Assembly (NCBI GenBank): GCA_023664945.1
Contig: JAMPER010000001.1
Span: 1,065,473 to 1,129,472 of the forward strand
Origin: Alistipes senegalensis
GTDB lineage: Bacteria > Pseudomonadota > Gammaproteobacteria > Burkholderiales > Burkholderiaceae_D
Length of the DNA stretch: 64,000 nucleotides
Direction: 5' to 3'
The notes beneath the pieces were generated by a model that was given only the letters and a program-made list of their open reading frames with translations, had not been told where the DNA came from and searched no databases. The position numbers were made by a program, and so were the translations under genes. This document shows positions 51,601-63,067 of the stretch, one piece after another (the first letter of the stretch is position 1; each line of letters starts with the position of its first letter).

Positions 51601-52210
51601 TCTGGCCGATTTCCTGCAAAATATCGGCAACACGCACCAGATTTTCCCGCGTATCCTCCAGACGGTTTTCCGTTTCCCGGCGCCGTTCCCTATATTTGGA
51701 AACACCGGCCGCCTCCTCCAGAAAAACCCGCAGCTCATCCGGACGCGCCTCAATAATGCGCGCAATCATCCCCTGGCCGATAATGGCATAGGCACGCGGC
51801 CCAAGGCCGGTACCCATAAAAATCTCCTGAATATCCCGGCGTCGGACATTCATATTATTAATATGGTAAGAGGAGGCCCCTTCCCGCGTCAGCACCCGCC
51901 TGACAGCCAGCTCGTCATAACGCCCCCATTGCCCGGAAACCCGCCCCCCCTCATTATCAAACGCCAGCTCGACAGAAGCCCGGCCGGAAGGCTTGCGCTC
52001 CATCGTACCGTTAAAAATCACATCCCGCATGGATTCACCGCGCAGTTCGGAAGCACGGGATTCGCCAAGCACCCAGCGCACCGCATCAATAATATTGGAC
52101 TTGCCGCAGCCATTCGGCCCGACAACGCCAATTAGCTGCCCCTGTATATGGACAGTCGTCGGATCGACAAATGACTTGAACCCCGATAATTTGATTGAAG
52201 TAAGACGCAC
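48674..52210 (-). CDS. smc: Chromosome segregation protein SMC
   Basis: 1178 residues. Walker A GPNGCGKSNI (31-40), two long coiled-coil arms, a hinge near residues 500-640, then the ABC signature LLSGGEKALSAIALV and Walker B CLLDEVDAPLDDANT. It organises and compacts the chromosome with ScpA/ScpB, which are not in the window. I chose GTG 52210 (GGGAA upstream), giving VRLTSIKLSGFKSF, the family start; an ATG 14 codons earlier gives unrelated residues. Confidence 0.97.
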   Translation of the reverse strand: MRLTSIKLSGFKSFVDPTTVHIQGQLIGVVGPNGCGKSNIIDAVRWVLGESRASELRGESMRDVIFNGTMERKPSGRASVELAFDNEGGRVSGQWGRYDELAVRRVLTREGASSYHINNMNVRRRDIQEIFMGTGLGPRAYAIIGQGMIARIIEARPDELRVFLEEAAGVSKYRERRRETENRLEDTRENLVRVADILQEIGQTLEKLEEQAAVAARYHAFLKEQDEKQKLLWLLEKRLAAEEQARLVMEAEQAKTALEAMSAEVVRCDALLETLRQQHTEVNDALHAAQGALYETNARIGSLEAEIRYVVESRDRLQAQVAADTRKREQWQAQEETYQREYDAACAQLAETAADCERTRQVTLQLLESLPEMEAAWRAGQEACSRLHDQALQVSQQMALASAGHRNITVALTELASRREKLNREKNGMDVPSEAAFDALQEEQAEKKEQLALLKERLLWLQEHYPEQEESRRLAQEQVEKRSTELAQADARLLALKQVQERSQVQGKAESWLKKYELAGLPSVWRQLQIESGWEIALESVLGDRLFARELSRLEWVDSFMNDPPAARISFFTVSLPDKKQAAAGGKPGLVPFFTLLKWQHDQALVQVLSGWLSHVFIAGSMNEALARRSLLPDGACFVLKQGHLVDRQSVRFYAPESEKEGVFTRQQEIGSLSAFLKDGREKWQDDRAELLRQEEKAAQFTHDMQEIQKQVTVLTGELHALELEWVRQSEWRERYRQRQGQITSLLEEIGVQEEEQRQALAVEEMRMEELDSLLSDMQSREEAEKERLQEKERELADFRLRIRESERAEQEAAFAEKSLTSRIAELNRHIGTAREQVANMLSSMQQGQLALQELDDKVAQDNLQALLEERLHQEKALAALRQRLDAVTLELRKGQEQRLEAEKCLQPQRDRIVSIQLKEQAARISVEQYAQKLEASGADEAALSGLLHPGLRPLSLQGDITRLAQAIASLGPVNLAAEGELAEAGKRRDFLKEQYADLVAAIGTLEDAIRRIDSETRMLLQDTFDQVNRHLSAIFPMLFGGGIASLMMTGEEILDAGVQIMVQPPGKKHVTIHLLSGGEKALSAIALVFSLFQLNPAPFCLLDEVDAPLDDANTERFCQMVKRMSAKTQFLFISHSRIAMEMAQQLIGVTMQEQGVSRIVSVDIEKATAFSSEVQVA

Positions 52211-52420
52211 AGTTCCCGGCAAAAAGATGGATAAACAGCCAGCGCATATCATACCATTGCGCTGTTTCAGCTTTCATAAAAACAATCAGGCATCCCTTCA
52301 TGAAAAACAAGATAAAATTCATGCTTTGAAAGAACCATTTTCTATTATCTTTCATAAGGAAGGCTTTGCTTTTTGCCATAATCTCTTAAATTCATAGCCA
52401 GGAATGGCAGGCAAGTACGC

Positions 52421-52426
52421 TATAAT
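52421..52426 (+). promoter_or_regulatory. Candidate -10 element of the PBP7-like gene
   Basis: TATAAT 31 bases before the ATG in an AT-rich 246-base gap divergent from smc; -35 unclear. Confidence 0.45.
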
Positions 52427-52456
52427 GGGAAAAAATTTTTTACCGGTGAAAAAGGC

Positions 52457-53575
52457 ATGGGCAAACTAAAGCATGGACTCATTGCTTTCCTGATGTTGTG
52501 GATACTGGGAGGCCTGTCTGTTTACGCTGCTCCCAAAAAAGCAGCCAATACCAAAAAAGCTGTTGTCGCGCTAAACAAGAAAAAAGCGAAAAAAACAGGC
52601 AAGCGGGTATATGCTACCCGCAGCGCCTCAGGGAAAATCCGGGTAGACCGCAGGGTGACCGCCACGCGCAGGCTGCTTGCACAGGATCAGGGTCATGCCC
52701 TGGCTTACCGGCGAGGTTCAATCCGGTTGGCACCCATTATGTTTCCCGAGTTTGCCTCGCCTTCAAACAGACACTCTTCCTCCGTTGCCCAGCAGGCCGG
52801 CCTTGACAAGACAACCGATCCGCTTGCCTTGAGTTCCTGCGCTGCCTATGTGCTGGATCAGTCTACACTGGATGTCCTCTTCCAGAAAAATGCCGCTATC
52901 GCCTTGCCCATGGCATCCATTACCAAACTCATGACAGGGCTGGTTGTCGTGGAATCCATGCAGGACATGAGCGAAATCATTGAAATCACCCGGGAAGACG
53001 CCAGCCGCGCCCTTAGTTCCCGGCTTAAAGTCGGCACAAAAACAACACGGGGCAACCTGCTTCACCTGGCCCTGATGAGTTCGGAAAACCGGGCGGCCGC
53101 AGCGCTGGGACGCAACTACCCCGGTGGCTATGCCGCTTTTATCGCCGCCATGAACATCAAGGCACAAGTCCTCGGCATGGCACATACCCACTATGTCGAT
53201 ACCACCGGGCTTTCCAGCCAGAACGTAGCCAGCGCACAAGACCTGGCAAAACTGGTCATGGCGGCAGCGCAGCATCCGATCCTCAGGCAATTTTCAACCG
53301 ATACAGGCTATATCATGAACGACGGCATCCGGCCCGTTCATTATGCCAACACCAACAGGCTGGTTCACAACCCCGGTATGAATATTGAATTGCAAAAAAC
53401 CGGATTTACTTCTGCCGCAGGCAACTGCCTTGTTATGCAGGTTATTATCGGAGAACGTCCCATTGTCATGGTTTTCCTCGACGCCAAAGGGAAAGAATCC
53501 CGTATTGCCGATGTCATGAAAATCCGCAACTGGGTTCAGCGAACCTATAGCGAAACAGAAAAACCGCAAGCCTGA
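52457..53575 (+). CDS. pbpG: D-alanyl-D-alanine endopeptidase, PBP7-like (S11)
   Basis: 372 residues. Signal peptide (about 1-24, ending VYA), then a Lys/Arg/Ala-rich stretch to residue 75, then the S11 penicillin-binding fold: Ser154-x-x-Lys157 in MASITKLM, SEN in MSSENRAAAAL, and KTG in LQKTGFTSAAG. Such enzymes cut peptidoglycan cross-links. The very basic N-terminal stretch may bind the wall or nucleic acid after export. It is convergent with purA. Confidence 0.92.
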   Translation: MGKLKHGLIAFLMLWILGGLSVYAAPKKAANTKKAVVALNKKKAKKTGKRVYATRSASGKIRVDRRVTATRRLLAQDQGHALAYRRGSIRLAPIMFPEFASPSNRHSSSVAQQAGLDKTTDPLALSSCAAYVLDQSTLDVLFQKNAAIALPMASITKLMTGLVVVESMQDMSEIIEITREDASRALSSRLKVGTKTTRGNLLHLALMSSENRAAAALGRNYPGGYAAFIAAMNIKAQVLGMAHTHYVDTTGLSSQNVASAQDLAKLVMAAAQHPILRQFSTDTGYIMNDGIRPVHYANTNRLVHNPGMNIELQKTGFTSAAGNCLVMQVIIGERPIVMVFLDAKGKESRIADVMKIRNWVQRTYSETEKPQA

Positions 53576-53588
53576 TAATACTGATAAT

Positions 53589-53623
53589 AAAAAGGAAGAA
53601 GCATCCTTTGCTTCTTCCTTTTT
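53589..53623. terminator. Bidirectional intrinsic terminator between pbpG and purA
   Basis: A 15-bp perfect stem, AAAAAGGAAGAAGCA (53589-53603) with its complement at 53609-53623, and a 5-base loop. Poly-A on one side and poly-T on the other serve both convergent genes. Confidence 0.9.
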
Positions 53624-53645
53624 GCACAGGAAATCTTCGGTTCTC

Positions 53646-56118
<2,473 letters not shown>

Positions 56119-56192
56119 GGTGTTGATATACCGTCATCATAAAATAACAGGAACAGGCTGCCGGCAAACATACGCTCGCCGCATCATTTTTC

Positions 56193-57056
56193 TTATTTCG
56201 GGCTTTTCATATACCGGAAAAATTCGGAAGAAGGGTCAACCACTATAACATCTTTTTTACTGTTAAAACTGGCTCTGTAAGCTTCCAGACTCCGGTAAAA
56301 ACGGTAAAACTCCGGGTTCTGCCCAAAAGCCTGCGCATAAATCCGCGATGCTTTGGCATCGCCCTGTCCCCGGATCTTTTCTGCCTCACGATAAGCTTCT
56401 GCCAAAATAACCGTTCGCTGCCTGTCGGCATCGGCCTGGATTTTTTCGGATTCAGCTGCCCCCGTCGAACGCAATTCATTGGCAACCCGGGTCCGTTCGG
56501 ATTTCATCCTCTCATAAACCGAATTGTTTACCTGTTCCACATAATCCAGGCGCTTGATCCGGATATCCACAATCTGGATGCCAATCTGCCTGGCTTCATC
56601 AGACATTTTCTTTTTGATAGCTGCCATGAGACTGTCCCTGTCCCCGGCAATTACCTGGCGCAACGTCCGTTTGGTAATCTCATCATTTAACGAAGCCTTG
56701 ACAATTTGCGCCAGCCTGTCCTGTGTGCGCTGCTCATCGGCCCCAAAGCTGACGTAATACAGCTTGGGATCCACAATACGCCATTTCACATACCAGTCCA
56801 CCAGAATATTCATCTTCTCCGCTGTAATAATGCGGTCCGGCTCATGGGTCTCGCTCGACAAAATCCGTTTGTCCAGAAAAACCACATTCTGCAAAGGCGC
56901 AGGCAGCTTGATATGGAATCCGGGGTCTTCAATAACGTTTTTTACCTCTCCCAAGGCAAACACAATGGCATACTGTCTTTGGTCAACGACAAAAATCCCG
57001 CTTAAAAAGATAACGATAGCTGCCAAAGCGCCCGCCAGGTAAACAACACGCCGCAT
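56193..57056 (-). CDS. hflC: FtsH-modulator protease subunit HflC
   Basis: 287 residues. One N-terminal membrane segment, then an SPFH/Band 7 domain (VVDQRQYAIVFALGEVKNV) and a C-terminal coiled coil with YAQAFGQNPEFYRFYRSLEAY. With HflK it forms a cage around FtsH in the inner membrane. Its ATG shares one base with the hflK stop (TAATG). Confidence 0.97.
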   Translation of the reverse strand: MRRVVYLAGALAAIVIFLSGIFVVDQRQYAIVFALGEVKNVIEDPGFHIKLPAPLQNVVFLDKRILSSETHEPDRIITAEKMNILVDWYVKWRIVDPKLYYVSFGADEQRTQDRLAQIVKASLNDEITKRTLRQVIAGDRDSLMAAIKKKMSDEARQIGIQIVDIRIKRLDYVEQVNNSVYERMKSERTRVANELRSTGAAESEKIQADADRQRTVILAEAYREAEKIRGQGDAKASRIYAQAFGQNPEFYRFYRSLEAYRASFNSKKDVIVVDPSSEFFRYMKSPK

Positions 57057-58339
57057 TACCGTCCTCCCCTGTTCCTTGATTCCCTCAGACGGTCAGACCC
57101 ATCTCCTGCCGCAGGCATCTGCTGCCGAACCGGAGCCTGCACACGGGCAGTCCCCTCGGATTCTCCCTCTGACTCTGCCGGCGGCTGCTGGGGAGCGGCT
57201 GTCTGGGAAACCAGCTTGTCAAATGGCAAATACAGCAAATTACTGCCGCTTCTTACATCCATCATCAACTTGGTTGTCTTGGAGAAAATATCCTGCATAG
57301 TCTCAATATACATCCTGTCCCTTGTCACTCCGGATGCCTTTTGATACTCCGCCACAATCATCCTGAACCGTTCCGCATCGCCTTCCGCATTGGCTACCAC
57401 CCGGTCACGATACCCTTCTGCCTCCTGTATCAGGCGGGCAGCCGTACCTTTGGCACGGGGAATAACTGCATTGGCATAAGCCTCGCCCTCATTCTTCTGG
57501 CGTTCCCTGTCCTGTCCTGCCTTGACAGCATCGTCAAATGCCGCCTGCACCTGCTCAGGCGGCTGGACACCCTGCATCGTGACATTGGTAATCTGTATGC
57601 CGGCCTGATACTGGTCAAAAATCTGCTGCATCAGCGCCTGCGTATCTGCCGCAATCTGGTCTCGCCCCTCATAAAGGACAAAATCCATCTTGTTTTTGCC
57701 CACAATTTCACGAATGGACGCTTCAGCAACCTGGCGCACCATTTCTTCCTGATCACGGTTATTGAACACCCAGTCCGCCGCATTTTTTAAGCGGTACTGA
57801 ACGGCAAACTGAATATCGACAATATTCTCGTCATTGGTCAGCATCAGCGCTTCCTTGGGCTGCTTGTTCTTTAAGGAAGAGCGATAGCCGACCTCCACCG
57901 TCCTCACCTGGGAAACATTGACAACCTCATGGGACTGAAAAGGACTGGGATAACGCCAGTTGACCCCCGAAGGCGTCATTTTGCTGTACCGCCCAAACGT
58001 CATCACCACACCCGTCTCGCCTTCCTGGACGATAAAAAAGCCTGTGCCAATCCAGAAAAGCAACGCCACGGCCGCCAGAATAATCAAACCGGCATGCAAT
58101 CCCCGGCGCCTGTTTGCCTCATCGTCATAATTGGCGTTATCAGGCCCCTGCCCATTTCCCGGCGCATCACCGCCATTGTCTCTTTTCCCGAACAGCCGGT
58201 TTAAGCGCTCATTGAAACTGCTCCACATCCTGTCTATTTCAGGCGGTGCTTTATGGTCATCATTCCCGGGTCCCCGACCGAAAAGATCCTGAAACAGAGG
58301 TAAAAACCTGCGTAAACCGTCTAATAAAAACCGAGCCAT
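57056..58339 (-). CDS. hflK: FtsH-modulator protease subunit HflK
   Basis: 427 residues. An N-terminal Asn/Gly/Asp-rich cytosolic stretch (about 20-75), a membrane segment near 90-107, the SPFH domain (VQEGETGVVMTFGRYS), coiled coil and a Pro/Glu/Gln-rich tail. Partner of HflC; together they restrain FtsH. Confidence 0.97.
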   Translation of the reverse strand: MARFLLDGLRRFLPLFQDLFGRGPGNDDHKAPPEIDRMWSSFNERLNRLFGKRDNGGDAPGNGQGPDNANYDDEANRRRGLHAGLIILAAVALLFWIGTGFFIVQEGETGVVMTFGRYSKMTPSGVNWRYPSPFQSHEVVNVSQVRTVEVGYRSSLKNKQPKEALMLTNDENIVDIQFAVQYRLKNAADWVFNNRDQEEMVRQVAEASIREIVGKNKMDFVLYEGRDQIAADTQALMQQIFDQYQAGIQITNVTMQGVQPPEQVQAAFDDAVKAGQDRERQKNEGEAYANAVIPRAKGTAARLIQEAEGYRDRVVANAEGDAERFRMIVAEYQKASGVTRDRMYIETMQDIFSKTTKLMMDVRSGSNLLYLPFDKLVSQTAAPQQPPAESEGESEGTARVQAPVRQQMPAAGDGSDRLRESRNRGGR

Positions 58340-58369
58340 TCGTCTTAACTGATATTAAAATAAGCCTGC

Positions 58370-59539
58370 CTAAAGCTGTCCGTCCTGATCCGGCATTTCA
58401 GAACGCGTACGCAACCGCTTCGCCTCCATGGCATACTCTGTTACAGCCTGCCTTAACAGCGGCAGCCCATCACCCGTGCGCGCACTGACCAAAACGCGTT
58501 GAATTTTACCATACTCATCCCGTTCCAGACCCGGCTCCAGGCCAGCCAGGTCAATCTTGTTCAACACAACCAGTTGCGGCACCATATCTGCGCCAATTTC
58601 TTTCAACACCAGATTAACCTGCTCAACCTGATCCCTGCGGGTCGGGCTGGCCGCATCTACAACATGCAACAACAAATCTGCATGAACCGTTTCTTCCAGC
58701 GTTGCCCTGAAAGCCGCCACAAGCTGGTGGGGCAGCTCACGCACAAAACCGACCGTATCGGAAACCACCGCATTGCCCGCCTCTTCCAGATAAACCCGGC
58801 GCGAAGTCGTATCCAGCGTGGCAAACAACTGGTCTGCCACATACGTGCCCGCCTTGGTCAGCGCATTGAAAAGGGTTGATTTTCCCGCATTGGTATATCC
58901 AACCAGCGAAAAAGAAAAAGTATGGCTCCGGTTGCGGGAACGCCGCTGGGTTTCATGCTGTTTTTGCAGCTTTTCCAGACGGGAGCGCAGCATTTTTACC
59001 CGTTCGCCAATCAGGCGGCGGTCAGTCTCAAGCTGGGTCTCGCCGGGGCCACGCAAACCAATCCCCCCTTTCTGCCGCTCAAGGTGCGTCCATCCCCTGA
59101 CCAGACGGGTGGAAAGATGCTGCAACTGCGCCAGCTCAACCTGCAATTTTCCCTCATGGCTTTTTGCCCGCTGGGCAAAAATATCCAGAATCAGACTCGT
59201 TCTGTCCACTACGCCAATATCCAGTCGGCGCTCCAGGTTACGCTGCTGCGCAGGCGACAGCGCATGATTGAAAATAACCAGGCCGCACTGATATTGCGAG
59301 ATAGCCTCCGCCACCTCGTCAGCCTTGCCGCTGCCGATAAAAAGCGCCGCATCCGGACTGGCGCGCTTCATCGTCACGCTGGATACAGGCTCTGCCCCTG
59401 CCGACTGGGCGAGCAAAGCCAGTTCCTCCATGCTGGAAGAAAAATCGCTTTTCCCAAAATCCACACCGACAAGAAGCGCACGTAAACCGTCTTCTTTTCC
59501 GGCTTTCTTTTCTTTTGAAATATCAGGTATGCTGCGCAT
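58370..59539 (-). CDS. hflX: GTPase HflX
   Basis: 389 residues. N-terminal ND1 domain ([31 protein letters not shown]), linker [21 protein letters not shown], and the G domain with G1 [13 protein letters not shown]3 DTVGF and G4 NKID. It splits stalled or heat-damaged 70S ribosomes. It ends soon after the G domain and so lacks the short C-terminal domain of E. coli HflX (426 residues). The ATG at 59539 overlaps hfq by 17 bases; a longer N-terminus is rejected. Confidence 0.95.
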   Translation of the reverse strand: MRSIPDISKEKKAGKEDGLRALLVGVDFGKSDFSSSMEELALLAQSAGAEPVSSVTMKRASPDAALFIGSGKADEVAEAISQYQCGLVIFNHALSPAQQRNLERRLDIGVVDRTSLILDIFAQRAKSHEGKLQVELAQLQHLSTRLVRGWTHLERQKGGIGLRGPGETQLETDRRLIGERVKMLRSRLEKLQKQHETQRRSRNRSHTFSFSLVGYTNAGKSTLFNALTKAGTYVADQLFATLDTTSRRVYLEEAGNAVVSDTVGFVRELPHQLVAAFRATLEETVHADLLLHVVDAASPTRRDQVEQVNLVLKEIGADMVPQLVVLNKIDLAGLEPGLERDEYGKIQRVLVSARTGDGLPLLRQAVTEYAMEAKRLRTRSEMPDQDGQL

Positions 59540-59762
59540 CAGGATGCATATTGACCGGACGGGAAGGAACAACAGTGGAAATGGCGTGTTTATACACCAT
59601 CTGGGTAACACTGTTACGCAGCAAAACAACATACTGGTCAAACGATTCAATCTGTCCCTGGAGTTTAATCCCGTTAATCAGATAGATCGAAACCGGAACA
59701 TGCTCCTTTCTCAGGATATTGAGAAAGGGATCCTGCAACATTTGTCCTTTACCAGTGTTCAT
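59523..59762 (-). CDS. hfq: RNA chaperone Hfq
   Basis: 79 residues from ATG 59762. [15 protein letters not shown], the Sm1 motif [20 protein letters not shown], and the Sm2 motif [14 protein letters not shown]. Hfq hexamers pair small RNAs with mRNAs. An upstream ATG (59777) adds five residues. It precedes hflX with overlap and follows der by 124 bases, where its own promoter may lie (a minus-strand TATAGT is present). Confidence 0.97.
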   Translation of the reverse strand: MNTGKGQMLQDPFLNILRKEHVPVSIYLINGIKLQGQIESFDQYVVLLRNSVTQMVYKHAISTVVPSRPVNMHPDAQHT

Positions 59763-59886
59763 ACAGACTCCATTCATTAATTGTTATTTGAGGTTGGAGA
59801 TAAATCGGTTGCTCAGGCAAAGCATAGTGATTCAATCAGCAAGCAATCTACTATACCGCATTTACAGCAGGCGCACCTGACTCCAT

Positions 59887-61233
59887 TCACTTTCCTTTAT
59901 CAGGCGCAAATGGATTCTTTCCGGTCCTGAATTCAATGCGCAAAGGCGTTCCGGTCAAGGAAAATGCATCCCTGAAATGCCTTTCCAGATAGCGGCAGTA
60001 ATCCTGGCCAATATGCTCCAGCCCGTTGCCATGTATCACAATTACCGGAGGATTTTTCCCTCCCTGGTGCGCATACCGCAACTTTGGACGAATAGCGCCT
60101 TTTGCCCTGGGTGGCTGCTGGTGTTCTACAGCATCCTTGAGCACACGGGTTAACCGCGGCGTGGAAAGATCAGCCACCGCTGCCGCATATGCCGCATCAA
60201 TAGAACGCATCAGCGAAGAAAGGCCGGTATGCTTTAACGCAGAAATATAATGAAACTGGGCAAAAGAAAGGAAATGAAGCTTGCGTTCCGCCTCACTTTT
60301 CACATTGCCCCGTGTATCTTCCGGCAAACCATCCCACTTATTAATGCCCACCACCAGCGCTTTGCCGCTTTCCAGAATAAAACCGGCAATATGCGCATCC
60401 TGCTCTGCAATATCCTGCCTTGCATCCAGCAAAAGCAAAACGACATGCGCATCGGAAATCGCCTGCAAGGTTTTAACTACCGAAAACTTTTCTACCGCAT
60501 GAAACACTTTTCCCCGGCGGCGCAATCCTGCCGTATCAATCAGGGTATAACGTTTTTGGCCGCGCTCAAAAGGAATCTCAATCGCATCGCGCGTTGTACC
60601 AGGCAAATCAAAGGCAATAACCCGCTCCTCACCGACAAGCGCATTGATCAGGGTAGATTTCCCTACATTCGGCCGCCCTACAATAGCCAGGCGAACAGGC
60701 AAATCCTCTGTTTCAGGCTCACCCTCCCCTGATTCCCCGGCCGGAACCGCTGCCAGCGCAGCTTCCAGCATGGCATAAACACCATCGCCATGGGCAGAAG
60801 AAATGACCAGCGGCGCTCCCAGTCCCAATTCATAAAAATCGGCGGCAACAGCCGTATATTTCATCCCCTCAGCCTTATTGACAACCAGAACAACCGGCCG
60901 CCCGGAACGGCGAAGATACTCCGTGATAGACTTGTCATGAGGCGTTATTCCCTGCCGGCCATCCACCATCAGAACAACCACATCCGCCTCGGCAACTGCC
61001 TGCCTGGTTTGTCCGGCCATCTCGCGCAGTATGCCATCCTTGGCAACCGGTTCAAACCCGCCGGTATCAATAACCAGGAAAGGACGGTTTCCTATCCTTC
61101 CCTCGCCATAGTGCCTGTCCCTTGTCAATCCCGGAAAATCAGCCACCAGCGCATCCCGCGAGCGTGTAAGACGATTAAAAAGCGTGGATTTGCCCACATT
61201 GGGCCGGCCCACCAGGGCAATAACCGGTTTCAT
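59887..61233 (-). CDS. der: Ribosome biogenesis GTPase Der (EngA)
   Basis: 448 residues with two tandem G domains, each with G1 [10 protein letters not shown](F/I)N and its own G3 (DTGGF, DTAGL) and G4 (NKAE, NKWD), then a KH-like domain ([22 protein letters not shown]). It acts in late 50S assembly. One base separates it from bamB upstream. Confidence 0.98.
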   Translation of the reverse strand: MKPVIALVGRPNVGKSTLFNRLTRSRDALVADFPGLTRDRHYGEGRIGNRPFLVIDTGGFEPVAKDGILREMAGQTRQAVAEADVVVLMVDGRQGITPHDKSITEYLRRSGRPVVLVVNKAEGMKYTAVAADFYELGLGAPLVISSAHGDGVYAMLEAALAAVPAGESGEGEPETEDLPVRLAIVGRPNVGKSTLINALVGEERVIAFDLPGTTRDAIEIPFERGQKRYTLIDTAGLRRRGKVFHAVEKFSVVKTLQAISDAHVVLLLLDARQDIAEQDAHIAGFILESGKALVVGINKWDGLPEDTRGNVKSEAERKLHFLSFAQFHYISALKHTGLSSLMRSIDAAYAAAVADLSTPRLTRVLKDAVEHQQPPRAKGAIRPKLRYAHQGGKNPPVIVIHGNGLEHIGQDYCRYLERHFRDAFSLTGTPLRIEFRTGKNPFAPDKGK

Positions 61234-61234
61234 G

Positions 61235-62389
61235 TCAATTTATCATCAAAGCCTGAAGACGGCCGTCCGTTGTCTGGATAATCAGCTTGTCGCCAACAAC
61301 CAGCGGCATCGCCCTTATAGCTGAACCGTCAGTCGCCATACGCGAAACAAAAGCGCCGTCATCCTTGGACAAAAAGTGCACATATCCCTGCAAATCGCCA
61401 ACCGCCACCGTCCCCTCAAAAGAAACCGGCGCAGTCAGCGCACGATAGGCAAGCCGGTCATTGCGCCACACACTTTGCCCTCTGAGATTGGAAAAAGCAT
61501 ACACAGCCCCTGCCTCATCCGCAGCATAAACAAAATCATTGTCAACGCTTACGCCTACATCGCTGGACAGCTCCTTGGCCCATACCCCGCCACCGCTGAC
61601 AACGTCATAGCAGGCAACCCGTCCCTGAAACGAAGCGGCGCACACCAGCCTGCCCAGCACAGCAGGCATACCCGATGTATCGGCAATCCTTTCCAGATCA
61701 GTTGTTCCCCGCGCATTGCCTACAACCACATCCCAGTTCGTCCCACCGTTGGCCAGCATCAGGGAAATCATCCTCCCTCCCGGCAGAGCCACCACTGCCG
61801 TCGGGCCAACAACCGCAATACCGGGAGCAGAACGCAACATCAAGGGGGGAGAACGCCGCGTCACCATCCACTTCCGCTCCCCGGAATCCGCATCAAAACC
61901 TGAAATATGGTTATCCAGCGTACGCACCACAACCATATTGCCGCCAACCGCCGGCGCAGACAATGCTTCACTTGACAACGGCGCCTGCCATTTTTCCTTG
62001 CCATCAGCATCAAAAGCCAGCAACACCCCGTCCTTCCCTGCCACAACGACCGTATTGCCATCTGTCCCCACACCTGCCGTCAAAGGCATACCGGCGTCAA
62101 TCCGCCATATTTCGCTGCCGTTTTCCGGGTCAACACGCACAACCGTGCCTTTCGCTGAAGCGGCATAAACACTGTCATAAGTCGCTGCCGGCGTAAAAAT
62201 AAAATTATCCGATGAACCGATACCCAGCGACCACGATACGGCAACAGACCGCGTCTGATCAAACGCTGCCAGCTCTGCCGGCTGGTTCCGGGGTTTCCCG
62301 CCGGAAAAAGGATTCATCGAATCCATCCACGAACATCCCGGCAACAGAAAAAGCAATGCCAGCGCCAAAACAGCAGAAAAATAACGCAT
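61235..62389 (-). CDS. bamB: Outer-membrane assembly lipoprotein BamB
   Basis: 384 residues. Lipoprotein signal with lipobox LLPGC (Cys19), then an eight-bladed PQQ-type beta-propeller with repeats such as [35 protein letters not shown] and [18 protein letters not shown]. It supports BamA in outer-membrane protein insertion. ATG 62389 has GGGAAGG upstream. Confidence 0.95.
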   Translation of the reverse strand: MRYFSAVLALALLFLLPGCSWMDSMNPFSGGKPRNQPAELAAFDQTRSVAVSWSLGIGSSDNFIFTPAATYDSVYAASAKGTVVRVDPENGSEIWRIDAGMPLTAGVGTDGNTVVVAGKDGVLLAFDADGKEKWQAPLSSEALSAPAVGGNMVVVRTLDNHISGFDADSGERKWMVTRRSPPLMLRSAPGIAVVGPTAVVALPGGRMISLMLANGGTNWDVVVGNARGTTDLERIADTSGMPAVLGRLVCAASFQGRVACYDVVSGGGVWAKELSSDVGVSVDNDFVYAADEAGAVYAFSNLRGQSVWRNDRLAYRALTAPVSFEGTVAVGDLQGYVHFLSKDDGAFVSRMATDGSAIRAMPLVVGDKLIIQTTDGRLQALMIN

Positions 62390-62405
62390 ACGCCTTCCCG
62401 AAATT

Positions 62406-63047
62406 TTATCCTGCCGCATTGCCGCCCAAATCATCCAGTTTCAACTGGATCAACGCTTTGCCGGGATCATCCGGCGCGGCCGCTGAAAGCGCAGCCTGAT
62501 AAGATTTTCTTGCTTCCTCCAGCTTCCCCTGGGCATAGTACACATCTCCTACCCTGTCTTTTGCCATACTGGAAAATGCCTCCGGGAAATCTGCTGTCAG
62601 TACCGCATAAGCCTCGTCATACTGCTTTTCATCCAGCAGAACTTCAGCCAGGCGGATACGGGCTATCGCCTTGTAACCGTCTTCCGTCCCATGATCCGCC
62701 ACCCATTTCAGGCGTTCTTTTGCCATACCGGTCTCTTTGAAATCCACCGCCAGACGGGCAGCAATCAGGTTGGTCATGGCTGCATAAGCCGTCGAGCCAA
62801 ATTTTTCCTGCATATCGGCAGCAATCCGCTGTGCCCGCTCATTATCATTGGACTGAACCGCGTTCTGCATCTCATAATACAGCTGGGAAGCCTGCTCTGC
62901 CTGCTTGCGCTGATAATTTCCCCATACTGTCCATGCCGTATAGGCAGCCAGCACAACAATAACCAGCCACACCAGAAAATTGCCGTATTGCTTCCACCAC
63001 GCCTTAAGCGCCGCCAGCTTTTCCTGCTCTTCAAGATCGTATGCCAT
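62406..63047 (-). CDS. YfgM-like membrane protein with tetratricopeptide region
   Basis: 213 residues. One membrane segment (FLVWLVIVVLAAYTAWTVW) after a short cytosolic start, then a periplasmic TPR-like helical domain (LAEVLLDEKQYDEAYAVL, GDVYYAQGKLEEARKSYQAAL). YfgM is an ancillary SecYEG component that links to periplasmic chaperones. I chose ATG 63047; a TTG at 63071 would overlap the hisS stop. Order hisS-yfgM-bamB-der is conserved. Confidence 0.9.
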   Translation of the reverse strand: MAYDLEEQEKLAALKAWWKQYGNFLVWLVIVVLAAYTAWTVWGNYQRKQAEQASQLYYEMQNAVQSNDNERAQRIAADMQEKFGSTAYAAMTNLIAARLAVDFKETGMAKERLKWVADHGTEDGYKAIARIRLAEVLLDEKQYDEAYAVLTADFPEAFSSMAKDRVGDVYYAQGKLEEARKSYQAALSAAAPDDPGKALIQLKLDDLGGNAAG

Positions 63048-63067
63048 TTCAGTACTGATCCTTTTGT